A DNA stretch of 64,000 nucleotides from Aurifilum marmelostoma (GCA_027559495.1 JAMXSV010000001.1:310001-374000), one strand, 5' to 3'; positions 1 through 11,349 are shown, counted from the first letter of the stretch. A program made the numbers and translations. Notes: generated by a model not told the origin, from the sequence alone.

Positions 1-902
1 CTCAGCAAGCAGCGCGCGAAATTTTCAGAGGCTTGCTTGGGAGCCTCTCTGGCTGGGCCATAGTGAATCTTAGCTTCCATGGCCGTGTTGGCCGAGTCTA
101 TGGGATTTTGCTCACGCGGACCCCAGATCACCGTCTCTCGTCATCGTCGCCTCAGTGCTTCCAAGACGTCTGAGCTGATTCCTTCGATGTCACGCACAGG
201 ATATGACCACCGTTAGAAGGAAGGAAAAGAAAGAATGAACTTGCGTCCGGCGAACCAGGGGGTTCCTTTAAGCATGGAGGTGAAGAGCTGTCTGTCACAA
301 TTGTCCCAGCGCATACAATCATAGGAGATCGAACGTGGAATTAAAGACCTTATTTACTAGTTACCCACGGTCTCGGCCCTAGGGAGCACGCTGCAATTCA
401 TCGATCCAAGGTCTGCGAGGTGAAAAGCAACAGAGACGGAGTCGAAACCAGATACGCCAACAGCGTGCCGCTGCTGCAGGTGGGCGTCAATCCTGGGCCT
501 GGCGTACATCGGCTTGGATAATGATGCCGAAATCTTACTTTAGTCAGGTTCAAAGTCTCAATGAGAGCCTCCATGAGAGCTCAGGCATTCCAGTGACCAG
601 GCAGGCGCCTGCAAAGACAAGGTGATTGTAAAACAAAATACTTGATACCTAGACAGGCAATTCATCGCCGGTTCTCACGTCACATCGTGGCGCTTCCGCT
701 TCCGAGGTCTCAATATATACACAGGAAGACGAGAGAAATACGCACTGTCTGCATCCCAGTCGAAGGCTACTGCAGTCCTCCCTAGACTATCGCCAATAAT
801 TTTGCAAGGAAGTTGGCCTCAGCAAGTAGAGTGACAATGATGTACAAGAGCTCTGGTACCGTCACACCTCCTGGGAGTCAAACGTCAACTAGATAAGAAA
901 GT
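1..902. other. Intergenic, no gene seen
   Basis: I see no open frame with recognisable protein features and no RNA gene in this stretch. It lies upstream of the monooxygenase remnant and could hold its old promoter, but nothing specific can be supported. Confidence 0.5.
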
Positions 903-1589
903 ATGCTGTCCAGAAATCAGGCCGCCAATACCAGCAGTGGAAGCATCCCACTCTCTACTGATCCCTCGAACTCTGCTCGCCACCGACGATCCCTTACTCG
1001 CAACCTCATGTGCTGATCATCGGTGCCGGTCCAGGAGGCCTGGCTCTGGGCCAGGGCCTCAAGAGGAACGGCGTGCCCTTCACCTTGTTCGAACGAGACG
1101 CTCTCCTCGACTCCAGCCGGCGGGGGTATCGGCTCAAGCTTGTCGGTGATATAGTCGCTTGGCTGCAGTCGATAGTCACGCCCGAGGCCTGGGCCGTCAT
1201 CAAGGCGACTTCTGCGGAGGTGAGGCTGGGCGAGACAAATCTCAACGCGACAGACGCTGGCATCACGGCTTGCCGCAAGGAGAAGCTGCCCCATGGCGTC
1301 CACTCGCCCCTAGCGGCCGATCGGGGCTTGCTGAGGTGGGCGCTGATGCAGGGAATCCAGGAGCGGAGGAGGGCATTTCTGTCAGTTCTATCAGCAAGTT
1401 TGAAGATAGCATGAGAGCCTTTTCGAGTGTTTGTATCCGCAGGAGCAAGCTAGCAGCAGGCAAGATGCTGGGCTTGTACGACGATGCATCCTGAATCTCA
1501 CAAAGCTCTCACCTCAGCCCGTTCCTAATCCCGAGTTTGTAACGGTTGTTGAGGACCCAAACAGCCCTGTCCATTGCGTCTTTGCTTAG
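903..1589 (+). pseudogene. FAD-dependent monooxygenase remnant
   Basis: Only pieces of an FAD-binding aromatic-ring-type monooxygenase are present. The frame read from 1010 gives the dinucleotide-binding start LIIGAGPGGLALG, followed about 20 residues later by the acidic strand end FTLFERD and then a stretch ending ADRGLLRWALMQGIQ. A start codon at 903 lies in a different frame, which stops at about 1016, just as the Rossmann motif begins in the other frame. The frame with the motif itself has a stop at 959. After about 1360 the family resemblance ends, and the frame stops at 1414. A further open segment up to a stop at 1587-1589 (…VTVVEDPNSPVHCVFA) may be a leftover of the same gene. Family members have about 400 residues or more, so most of the catalytic part is missing. 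I infer a decayed gene; the exact edges are uncertain. Confidence 0.6.
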
Positions 1590-1713
1590 CGACAGATGTT
1601 TCATGATTTCATAAATCATAGAACATGTGGAATATATTGTCATTTTACTGGCTAATTAATTAGCAGTTGTCTCGCGCTTCTCAACAACCAACAATTCCTT
1701 TTCAGGACCAGGC

Positions 1714-3344
1714 CTAGTCTAGGAGCTGTCTGGTGAAAACTCCCTTGGGATCCCACTCGTCCTTCAGTGCCCGCAACTTGTCCAGCTTGTCCTCTCCCCT
1801 GAAGCGAAGCTCGATTGGGCCAGTCCTGGTGGCATTCTGGAAGTCGGCGTACTCATGCTCATCTGGGCCCCTCGAGATGGCAATGCACTCGGCATTCAGC
1901 TCGGCCACCCTCTTGTGGCTTGCCGCATCCGTGTACCAGATGATGTTGTTCCTGAGAGGAAAAGAGTCAGCAGGATTCACAGTAGTTTGGTGGCTCTTCG
2001 GGACGTACTGCCAGTATCTGATATCGTGCAGAGAGTTCGCCGATTCGAATTCGGGCCGTCTTGGAGGCCGCGAGTCCCACTGGAAATTGTAAGTTGTATT
2101 GACAGCATCCGGGCAATCTTTCAAAAGACGCTTCCACACGTCTATAGTGCCGAGGAATCTGTCAATGTCGAAGCGTCGCAGTCCGACGGTGCCAAACGTC
2201 TTGAAGCCACCCTTCGCCTCCAGCGCCTCGCGGCCGTCACTGACATTCTGGATCGGGACAGGCCCGCCATCAGCCACCAAAGGGCTCAGGGCATGGAGAG
2301 CCCTGAAGGCTGCCTGGGCGTTGTCTGGGTTGCCAATGTACCTCGCGGCAATGACCAGGACAGGTTTGCGGGCAGGGGGCGGGCAGACGGTCATGACAAG
2401 ACCAGCTGTAGCTTCATCCTCGTCGCCCATGATGCCCTTCAAGGCCTCCGCCACTTCTCGTGCTCTGTCCAGAGGAAAAACAAAGCGTCCGCTCCAGATC
2501 ACTCCCTGATCGTTACCGAGCTCAGCCAGAGGCCAGACCTTGATGGTAAGCTCGGTGATCAGGCCAAAGAACTGGCCTGCTCCACGGATCGCATACAGAA
2601 GGTCTGGCTCTTTCTCTTGTGTGACTTCCACCAGGTTTCCCTGTGCATCAATCATACGAGCGGCCAAGATCTGGTCCGACCCGTAGCCGGTGATAGAAGT
2701 GGTAATGGAGGCACCACCGTTAAGGAAATAGGGGATGGCTCCGACCTGAGTGCCGTTACCAAGAGCTAAGTATGCAGCCGGATCAGAACACACAAGCCAC
2801 GTCCAAAAGGCTGGATCAGGTATTAATTACTGAGGACATACCGGCAAAGTAGCCAGCACCAGCCAGGTGGACGGCGACCGACTTGGCCAGAATACTGCCC
2901 TTGAGCTTTGCGGTTGGGCCCTGCGCCTCGACCTCGATCCCGTAATACTTGTCCAAGTCGATGACGAATCCGTCGCCTCCGATTGTCGACCAGAGGCTAT
3001 GGCCCCCTGACTTGGTGACAAACGGCACCGAAGCCTGAACAGCCCAACGGACCTGCAATCAAATGATATGTCAGCATTTTCGAAAATGGATACAGGGGGG
3101 CAGCCCGAGAAACGTGACTTGCCGTCTTCTGTATCTGCTCTTCCGATTCAGGAAGCACGATAGCCGCCGGGACCTGGCGATCAATATCGGACCATCTCTT
3201 GGCCAGCTCCTGGAAGCGAGAGTCGGCCGGCTCAGTCAGGACCTCGAGATCCGAGCCAGCGTAGCGTTGAAGCTCGTCAAAGAGGCGGGGCGAGACCTTG
3301 ACTGACTTGGCCGCGTCGGTACGATGAGTATTGCTAGTCGCAGG
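1714..3344 (-). CDS. Berberine-bridge-type FAD-linked oxidoreductase, start codon not visible
   Basis: Three exons on the minus strand fit: about 3344-3123, 3052-2842 and 2765-1714. The protein has the PCMH-type FAD-binding half (VRWAVQASVPFVTKSGGHS, whose His would carry the covalent flavin) followed by the substrate half and the family's C-terminal end (FQNATRTGPIELRF, then EWDPKGVFTRQLLD). The Cys of bicovalent flavinylation is not seen; that segment reads LGNGTQVGAIPYFLNGG. Intron 1 (3053-3122) begins GC rather than GT and is the only join that keeps frame into VRWAV. Intron 2 (2766-2841) is GTATGT…TTAG. The frame is open from 3344 downwards, but there is no ATG on this strand anywhere between 3305 and 3450, although a TATA-like box lies at 3448-3457. 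The body looks under constraint, so either the start has been lost or a distant first exon exists. Enzymes of this family oxidise alcohols, sugars or pathway intermediates; the substrate here is unknown. Confidence 0.8.
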
Positions 3345-3447
3345 CTAGGAAGCTTAGGAGACCTTCCCAGGCGCTTTTACAGGGCCCTGAAGCCACTGGA
3401 AGTGATAACTCGGTCGGTCGATGGGAAAGAGGGAGGCTACGTTTCGA

Positions 3448-3457
3448 CTTTTATATG
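3448..3457 (-). promoter_or_regulatory. Candidate TATA box of the oxidoreductase gene
   Basis: Read on the minus strand the bases are CATATAAAAG, about 105 nt before the start of the open frame. The match to TATAWAA is good, but function is inferred from position alone. Confidence 0.3.
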
Positions 3458-3874
3458 CGCTGCACAGGTGGAAACGCAGATCGACCTCTTACAAAGTCCA
3501 GTGCTAAGACAAAAGCTCGTTCCTTACCGCCGGAATGCTGCACAAGCCAACACGCAGGTGCTGTAGAGTACTTATGTACTGTACTGTAAGCCGCCCCCAA
3601 ACCTGTCTTTCCGGGTCTTCCGTTGCAAGGCGCTGGGCTCGAATCGCTTGCTGTCGCAGCGAGCTGAGCAGACATACAACGCTGAAACGTATCCACGTAT
3701 TCATCTCTGCCGAACATAGAGAGAATTGATCTGCGAGAGCCAGTCGCTCAGTGGCCCAGACGTTAAGATAGCGGGGCTCAGACAGTTCCGCCCCTGTAGG
3801 CGGGTTTCTCCCTTCTTTCCGTCCTTCCTTTTTCAGCGCCTGACAATATCGCCTTTCTTCCGATAGATAGATAA

Positions 3875-4827
3875 TCTTCCAGACTCCTGGTGATCCTGGA
3901 GGCCATCAGTCTCTGGACCTGGGCACTCCCCAAGCTCCCTGTTGCGCTTCTGCTCTACCGAGTCTTCGGCACATACAAAAAGAGGGTTGGCATGGTCCTC
4001 TCTTCCCTTGTCGGCTTGCTCTTGGCTGTGGTAGTTGTGCAGACCACCGTCACGTTTATAAAGTGTATGCCTATCGAGAAGAACTGGAACCCAACCGGTG
4101 TGGCTGGCACTTGCTGGAATGAGGCCATATACAATGACATCGGGTACTTCGCTGGAGGTGAGGAAATGCCCATCACCCATAACACAAGTTTGCAGGTGGA
4201 CTGCGGCTGAACTTTCTTCTACAATGCAGCTCTTTCGGCAGCTCTCGACTTTGGATTTGCCATCTATGCAATGACGCAAGTGTTTGGTCTCCAAATGGAG
4301 CAGTCTCGAAAGATCATGATTGTCGTCTCTCGAAGCCTGGGCATACCGTACGATTCACCTCCTCGTTCCCCAAACAGCACAGGACTTCATCACCGGACTT
4401 CTGACTCTGCTTTCTATCAAGTGCCGGGATTGTAACATGTATAAAGCTTTCGACACTAACTACTCTGAATTTTGCCGACCTGACCTGTAAGTCTCAATCG
4501 AGCATACACTGTTCTGGGGATCACGAGGTTGACGCGACGAATCCTACTCTAGACTCGACTGTGTCTCTCGAAGTCTGGAACAGTGTGGAGAGCTGCGCTC
4601 TGATCATCGCCGCTTCTGTTCCGGCGGTTCGCCCGTTGTTCATGATGATGGGAAAACGGATCAGGGAGCGGACGTCCTTGGCCAGCAACAGGCAGACCAC
4701 CGACCACTCGGCGAGGAAGCAGAGCGACTTCAGCGGTAGTGCTCCTGCAAGCAAAGGAAAGGTCCAGGTTCAGTCTACGGAGCTCTCGCAGTTTGGACAA
4801 GGGAGATACCAATCCTTGGTAGACTGA
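3875..4827 (+). pseudogene. Fungal rhodopsin-domain (SAT5-like) integral membrane protein, N-terminally truncated
   Basis: Four exons join in frame: about 3875-4157, 4230-4347, 4422-4486 and 4553-4827. Together they give the middle and end of the fungal seven-helix rhodopsin-domain family. Hydrophobic segments include LPKLPVALLLYRVFG, VGMVLSSLVGLLLAVVVV, FAGALSAALDFGFAIYAM, PAGIVTCIKLSTLTTLNF and the conserved VESCALIIAASVPAVRPLF, followed by a polar tail. All three introns have GT-AG ends and every join preserves frame. What is missing is the beginning: no ATG or first two helices of the family can be read in the roughly 400 bases upstream, and a stop at 3872-3874 closes the frame. Members are common in metabolite clusters and at the plasma membrane, with largely unknown roles. 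I infer a 5'-truncated copy; a first exon in sequence I failed to recognise is the alternative. Confidence 0.65.
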
Positions 4828-7291
4828 TATCTTGTTGTCAATGCAATATTGATTAACACTGCTAGTATTGGAATTAGAAGAATAATTAAGTCAGACTTAT
4901 CCCTTAGCCACAGCGCTCTTTGATGGCCCTCTATGTAGTTTTTATCTTCCTTCATTCTTTCAGTTCCGAATGGCTTCACCCTTTCGTCGTAAGTTCGTTA
5001 TGATAGAGTGAACCCCGGCATAAGTGTTGTGACCCAACCAACACGCAAGTCACGAAACAAGTCACACCGACCGGTGAGACCAGAATGACAAATGTCATGA
5101 TTCAATATCCGGGAAGAAGTGGCACTTACAGTACATAACCATCGATGTAGTTCTATTGATGCAACCTTAGACCGATGCAGTCAATCGTCGACTCTTGCGG
5201 CCAGAACTAGGCAATATGATGAATAATATGATCTCTATACAGAGAATGGATTTCAGACTGAAAGTTGATCTTAACTGAGGACCGAACGTCTCATACGAGG
5301 TGCGTAGGGTTATTTTTTGAAATCACGTAGAGAGAGAGACAATGATCTTGAAGAGGCTCAAGGTGCCGACTCAAGCAGAAGCCCACAGCAGAACCAGAAT
5401 ATACGTCAGCAAGACAAAAATAAAGAATCAAGCGACGAGATCAGAGGGATCGGTACTGGGCGAGCATTGATCTGACTGATCAGCGGATCCCATATTTCAA
5501 GACCACGATCTCCTCGCCGCAGACAGGAAAGGCTACCCTTAGCCTCCACAGGAAGTACTTTAGTCAACCCAAATCCGAAGTTGTACTATAGTGCTTAAGA
5601 GTTGATTACCCTGATGCTCGAGAACTGCCTGAATCTTGTTGTGCTCTGAGATTCATCAGAACATGCGTCGTAGTCGTCATCACGGCAGCGATTTGAACGC
5701 TATCCCGTCATTAGCTTCGTACTGCCTATATAATTGTTCAAGTGTTGAAGGTGAAGCGTACCTAGGTAGACCTGCATTGGTAATCATTGCTCGTCTCCAT
5801 CACTCCTGTCAAGAGTATACTATCGCCTGTTCGCTGCTGTCCACTTTGGGACAGTCGGGTCATCTGTGTCCACACCGCAGTCACGTGATTGTTAATATGC
5901 TTTTTGAATCATGACATATTGTAAGGTAAACGATAGTATCCGTCGTTTAAACTCTGGCCATTATCAGGTCCGTGTTCGTTGTTGACGAAAGCATGAAGGT
6001 CAGCCCAGCATAATGACCCCTCCCCCCTGCCATCCCGAAACCTCGGCTGAGACCGAACGATTTGGTTTCCTTGGCCCACTGCTGTAGCCGAGATCTCTTT
6101 TGCCGCTGAGGCGTTCTGGCCCCCATGCACCTACAGTACTTATAGATGGCTGAACTGTGTGCACGGGACAGTTGTGAGATGGGATCTCAAAAGGAAGCCT
6201 CCTGCGATTTTTAGGTCTGACGACTTGTTGAGACGCGAGCCAGGACAGCATGATCATAATGAAAACAAGCCAAGCCGTGGCAAGTCTTTTTACTGACTTA
6301 TCATTGGTGATCGGCTTCTAAAAGCAGACCCGATATTATGCTATCTTTTAATAGGAGATGCCTCTATATCTGAAGACTTAAGAGGGGCTGACAAGAAAGG
6401 AAAAAAAGGGGTCTCCTTCACTTATCCAAGGCGCGCTTCGTCGCGCTTCGCCTTGGCCCTCTGCTTGTCGGCGCCTCAGAAGGACCCCTCGATGCCAGGA
6501 TGTCGAGGTTCTGAGACGTTAGGGGGAATGGGCATGCCCCAGTTCATCCCCTGTTTATATTCCCAAGGGTTGTCGCCAAGGGCCAAGCGCTTCTGAGAGG
6601 GAAGACCCCACTCATATGCGGGCCTCAGAGCAGTCTTGCCTGGACAGAATTTGCTCCTCGTCAAATTGTTGTGGCACTCGCCCTCCTGCTCTCTCTCTTC
6701 TTTTCCGCACGGGCGTTCTCCGACTACTGTGGCTGGCCTCAGTTCTCTCGAACGTCGTCTGATTTCACCTCGACCTGAAGGGCTTCCTTGCAAGTTTGCT
6801 CCCTCCGGCGTTATCCCGACACTCCTTTTTCCGTCTGGAAATACTGGCTGATCATTCCTTCATTCGTTCCCTTCTTGGTTGACACATTAATTTGCTTGCA
6901 AATTTGTACATACGCTCATTTTCTCTTCGATCACATATCCGTGGCCTCCTGCCTGTCTTGGTGTTTCATCATCCGAGCCGTGAGTGGTCATTGATTCTCG
7001 ACTGGTGGCGGAGTCCTTGTGCAGGCCAACCACTCGAGCAGCCCGGGCACGATCCAACCCCGTCGAGAGACTGCAGCTCGTCTTTGAGACTTTCTATTCT
7101 TGTTTATCTTTCACCCGTAAGGACAGGTTCCATCTTTGCAGCCCTTGATGGGAGCAGTCTCTTTCAGCCGTTGTCAACACTTCTCACTCTCGCTGTTCGC
7201 TTCTCGCCTCTGAAACGCCCTCGAAAACGGTTTTCATGCCTTCGTTGTCGAGGTGATTTACTCCATCTCCCTCTCCCATCTGGTGCCATCT
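4828..7291. other. Intergenic, gene-free and relatively AT-rich
   Basis: No frame here shows recognisable protein features. The left part, to about 6.4 kb, is AT-richer than the core genes. The right part, 6.6-7.29 kb, is pyrimidine-rich and probably contains promoter and 5' leader of the aspartyl protease gene. A short inverted repeat at 6426-6456 is listed separately. Confidence 0.5.
6426..6456. repeat. Inverted repeat (8-bp perfect stem, 15-base loop)
   Basis: CCAAGGCG at 6426-6433 pairs with CGCCTTGG at 6449-6456. The interval also carries a direct repeat of CGCGCTTCG. It sits in otherwise featureless DNA, so it could be a hairpin, a protein-binding palindrome or chance. Confidence 0.5.
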
Positions 7292-8974
7292 ATGGCATAT
7301 AATTCCCTCCCCCAGCTGTTGCTATTGGCAATTAGCTCTTCTTTCTTCCGTGGCACGTCTGCTCAGTGTGCCGAGGATGAGCCCTGTCTTCATCTGCCAG
7401 TCGTGCATTCGACCAACGGAAATGTGTTTTCAAAACGAGCCATCGAGGTGCAGCTGGCCAATCGCTCCGATATAGCATACTATACCCAGCGTGAGTGACT
7501 GCATAAATTATTATTTTCCATCCTCATAGATGGAAAAGAGAGGCCTAGAAGACAACAATTTTTTTTTTAAAAAAAAAATCAACTCACACAAGACGTATAG
7601 TGAACATTGGCACACCGGCGCAGCAAGTGTACGTACAGCTGGACACGGGCTCTTTCGAGCTGTGGGTGAATCCCACGTGCTCCGGCCTGACCTCCTCGGA
7701 CGCCACCTTCTGCGAGGCCACTGGCTTCTACAACACATCCGAGTCGTCGACGGTCGAGGCTATGAGCACAGGAAAGACCCTGGCATACGGGCTCGGCACT
7801 GCAAACATCACCTATGTCAAGGACTCCATCTCCCTGCCCGGTGCGGCCAAGGCCATGACCGACGTCCAGTTCGGCGTCGCGACCTCATCCTCCGAGGAGT
7901 TCTCGGGCATCCTGGGCATCGGGTACGGCAAGGGGAAGACGACGAGCTATCCCAACTTTGTCGACCAGCTTGCGCTCCAGAACCAGACCAGCGTCAAGGC
8001 CTTCAGCGTGGGGCTGGGGAGCAAGACGGAGCAGGAGGGCGCCATCGTGTTCGGCGGCGTCGACACGTCAAAGTTCAGCGGGAAGCTGGCCACGCTGCCC
8101 ATCATCCCGGCGGCCGACTCTCCGGACGGCGTCCCGCGGTACTGGGTCTCGATGAAGAACATGAGCCTGACGCCCCCCAACGGCGTGACCAAGACCTATG
8201 CCAACTCCTCGATCGACGTCTTCTTCGACACCGGCGCCACCCTGACCCTGCTCCCCTCGGACATTGCCGACGCCATAGGCAAGGACTTTGGCGTGTCTGA
8301 GGCTGGCTCTGATGGGTACTACGACGTGGACTGCGATCTGTTTGATATCGATGGAACTGTGAACTTTGCCTTTGACGGTGTCACGGTGGAGGTGCCCTAC
8401 AACGAGTTCATCCGCAAGACGACCAGCGGTTCAACCACCACCTGCGTGCTGGGCATCACAGCCAGTGACTCGTTCACCCTGCTGGGCGATACATTCCTAC
8501 GAAATGCCTACGGTACGTTCTCCTTCTCCTCTTCTGTCACATTCCAATCTCTCTTGGCTTGTGTGTCTCTCTCACTAACCATGCACCACGAACGTAGCCG
8601 TCTTCGACCTCGACAACAACCAGATCCACCTGCAGCAGTACCAAAACTGTGGCTCCACCCCCGCCGCCGTGGCCAACGCATCCGACTTTGTCGGTCTCGA
8701 GGGCAAATGCACAGCCTCCACGGCCAAGGTGGACATGGGCCTATCCGGCTCGGCCGCAACGTCGACTGGGACGGCCGCTGGGTCGTCATCGTCGTCCACC
8801 GGCACCGTCGCCATCACCGACATACCCGCGGCCGCGACATCGACGGCCACAGCCACAGGGACAGCCACGGGAGCGGGCTCGTCGGCCTCGGCAGGTATCA
8901 GCTCGATCGCCGCCGGGCAGTGCTCGACGGTCGCGCTTGTCGTGGCTGTCATGGTCACGTTGGCCATGATATGA
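7292..8974 (+). CDS. GPI-anchored secreted aspartyl protease (yapsin/OPSB-like)
   Basis: Three exons (7292-7490, 7601-8512, 8598-8974) encode a 495-residue pepsin-family (A1) protease. The first ATG in frame with the signal peptide is at 7292. Residues 1-24 form a signal peptide (hydrophobic LLLLAISSSFF, likely cut after TSA). The two catalytic aspartates are D81 in LDTGSFELWV and D276 in FFDTGATLTLL. The protein then runs into a Ser/Thr/Ala-rich stalk from about residue 420 and ends in a hydrophobic tail (VALVVAVMVTLAMI), the layout of a GPI-anchored cell-wall or membrane protease. Introns are GTGAGT…TATAG (110 nt) and GTACGT…CGTAG (85 nt), both phase 1. Intron 1 holds two perfect palindromes, described separately. 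Family members process or shed proteins at the fungal surface; a specific substrate cannot be read from sequence. Confidence 0.93.
7514..7578 (+). repeat. Two perfect palindromes inside intron 1 of the protease gene
   Basis: TTTTCCATC (7514-7522) and GATGGAAAA (7529-7537) make a 9-bp stem with a 6-base loop. They are followed by a T10A10 palindrome at 7559-7578. Both lie between the donor at 7491 and the acceptor at 7600. Confidence 0.7.
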
Positions 8975-10004
8975 CCTTGAATGGCGGCTACGAGAAACTT
9001 GGCTGCTGAAGCATTGTTCTGGAGTTGGATATCTGATGCATCAAGAGCGGAGTTTTATTTTGGTCAATCCGATGCCTGGTTTATGTTTCTTTTGGGCGGA
9101 GAGGACATATAAGCGAAACAAAATACTGAATAAAACCTTCGGAAGATGGGTTTTGAGGCTGCCTCACCCATTCTTCAAGCATGAAAGCGTGGCGTCCTTT
9201 TTTTACTTATTCTTCTTCTTTCTCTTCTCTCGTATACCTCGATAAATTCACCTGTCTATAGAGAATTCACCAGCTGGATAATACGAAATCACCTGTAGGC
9301 AATTCAGTATCAAAACTTTATGGCGAATGGAAATCAAGTGCTGTCCATCGAGTGGCTCCAGCTGACCTTTGACCAAGACACAGTGTATACAACAAGATTA
9401 GCTTCCCGGATTTCCAGGTTCTGAGATCAAGAGGTGAGTCAGCTGTCATAATTTGATTTTTAATCCTTGTAACGTTAATACACCTGCATTTGAAGGCCAA
9501 GTACTTACAGAGAATCCTGGGATCAATGGAATGCCATGAATTCAGATGCTTGACATCAAAGAGGTCTTCTGTGTTATAGCCCCACATTACATGTATATAT
9601 ATATATATATATACACATACACATATAAACATAGAAATATCCACATACAAAATATAAATACATATCACATCATTATATACATAATATACTTGAGTAGTGA
9701 TGTCAAAGTGTTCAAACACATGCTCAGCCTTGAAATGTCAGCACTGCCCAGCTGGTGGAGGTTCTAGCCCACAGGACCCTTGACACTTGAGCAGGCTTCA
9801 ACGATTCAAGTCAAAGGACTGTTGTGCAGCAAGCAAGTATTTACGGCAGTATTTAATGACCTGGACATCTCAGAACACCAAGAGTCTCTGCACCTTCCAA
9901 CACCTCAGAGGCCATAACAACAAGTTTTGGTTCAGTCACTAGCACCCCATAAATTCATTATCATTACCCTTATTCTTCTTTCTCTCCCGGAAGGTCAAGA
10001 CAAG
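8975..10004. other. Intergenic with TA microsatellite
   Basis: This stretch between two plus-strand genes is AT-rich. It holds the 3' flank of the protease gene and, from about 9.8 kb, presumably the promoter of the Nudix gene. A TA dinucleotide run at 9594-9613 continues as ACACATAC-type repeats to about 9660. No coding sequence is supported. Confidence 0.5.
9594..9613. repeat. TA dinucleotide microsatellite
   Basis: Ten uninterrupted TA units, flanked on the right by imperfect CACATA repeats. Confidence 0.9.
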
Positions 10005-10664
10005 ATGCCGACAATCGCATTCCACATGCAGTTCTCATTCGACCGCTCCCTCGCCAGATACAATGATACCGACGGTGACGCCCTCCTTCGCGCCCTCCAG
10101 GAGAAGACGACCATACCGCTGGACGGCCTGGCCAGCGGCGCTGTGGTCTTCAGGCCCTCCTCACCTGTGCCGCAGGTCCTCCTCATCCAGCGGGCCCCGA
10201 CGGATTCTATGCCGCTCAGATGGGAGGTGCCTGGCGGGGCTGTCGACGAAGGGGAGGACGTCCTGCTCGGGGCATCTCGGGAGGTGCTGGAGGAGACGGG
10301 CATGATTGTGTGCCGCATGGAGGCTCTTGTGGCCCACGAGGGAGGGCCAGATGACGAGCTAGAGGGCGGCTACGTGTTTCGCACCACAAGCGGCAAGGCC
10401 ATCGTCAAGTTTACTTTTGTAGCCCAGGTGGAGCCGCAGACGGCCCCCGTCAAGCTCGACCCCCAGGAGCATGTGGATTATGTCTGGGCCACAGAGGAAG
10501 AGTGTCGCGCGGGGAGGGTCAAGAGGAAAGGCGGCGCGTCTGGAGAGGAGGTGGAGGACGAGGAGGGAAGCGACAATGTGGTTGAGATCGAGTTCACGAC
10601 GGCTGCGCAGGAGGCTACCGTGTTGAGAGCATTCGAATGGCGCAGGAGCGTGGAGCGTTCATGA
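10005..10664 (+). CDS. Nudix hydrolase
   Basis: A single exon encodes 219 residues starting MPTIAFHMQF. The Nudix box is complete at residues 78-100: G-x5-E-x7-REVLEETG followed by M, with the metal-binding REVLEE core. Before it stands the usual beta-strand with LLIQRA and WEVPGG. Family enzymes hydrolyse nucleoside diphosphates linked to another group (X), for example oxidised nucleotides, ADP-ribose, NADH or diadenosine polyphosphates. The sequence does not say which. The ATG at 10005 is preferred because the frame upstream of it is open only without an ATG and adds a non-family hydrophobic stretch. An acidic insert near residues 185-195 (EEVEDEEGSD) lies close to the C-terminus. It is a stand-alone gene with no operon-like arrangement. 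Confidence 0.93.
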   Translation: MPTIAFHMQFSFDRSLARYNDTDGDALLRALQEKTTIPLDGLASGAVVFRPSSPVPQVLLIQRAPTDSMPLRWEVPGGAVDEGEDVLLGASREVLEETGMIVCRMEALVAHEGGPDDELEGGYVFRTTSGKAIVKFTFVAQVEPQTAPVKLDPQEHVDYVWATEEECRAGRVKRKGGASGEEVEDEEGSDNVVEIEFTTAAQEATVLRAFEWRRSVERS

Positions 10665-11349
10665 TGAGCGCGGTGGTCAATAGAATTAGGGCGATAGGTT
10701 CTCTGGTAGACGGTGCAGGAGAAAAATGTAAGTGAGGGCAGGAACTATATGGAAGGGAGGTGGCAGTAGCATTCAGTATTGCGGCCAATGCCGGACCAGC
10801 CAAGGTTTACGCACTCGATTTATCACGCTCGAGACCGATCAATTGCCTCGTTGTGACATACCGGAATTATCTAGTATCCTTTGACAGATTTATAGAATTT
10901 TTCACGGTGTTACTCGCAAATATGAGACTTCATATTGAAAAATATTGTTTCGAACAAAAATGAAGTGATATACGTAGGGTTACAGTACTAATTGCCTGCT
11001 ATCTGCTGATAATCAGCGGCATCTTTCAGTGCATGACCCCCTGTACACTACCCGGGTGATCCCCTAAGACGCGGTACGGATTACGTGTGGTGGGGGCCTA
11101 TGCTGTACCATAATAGTAAGACGCGCCTAAGCCGGTGAGGGTGTAAGTAGGTACACGCCCCCTCGACACTACACCCTGGTTACGAGAACAAACAAAGACG
11201 ACCACCCTCGACTCTCTCCCCTCTCTCCGAACACTCGAACTTCTGGCTGGAGTCTGGACCAGACTTTCCCCTCCCTCCTCCATACTGCTCCCCTCTCGCC
11301 TTACACCCCCGAGAGGGAGCACCACAGGCAGGCAGGTCATGAGGAAGCC
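10665..11349. other. Intergenic between Nudix and BRCT genes
   Basis: Nothing recognisable as a gene. The right part (about 11.16-11.35 kb) is C/T-rich and probably the promoter and 5' leader of the BRCT gene. Confidence 0.5.

Noticed and set aside
3504..3717. Minus-strand frames starting MFGRDEY… or MNTWIR… as the missing first exon of the oxidoreductase
   Set aside because: No convincing donor joins them to the open frame at 3344, and the sequences do not resemble the family's N-terminus.
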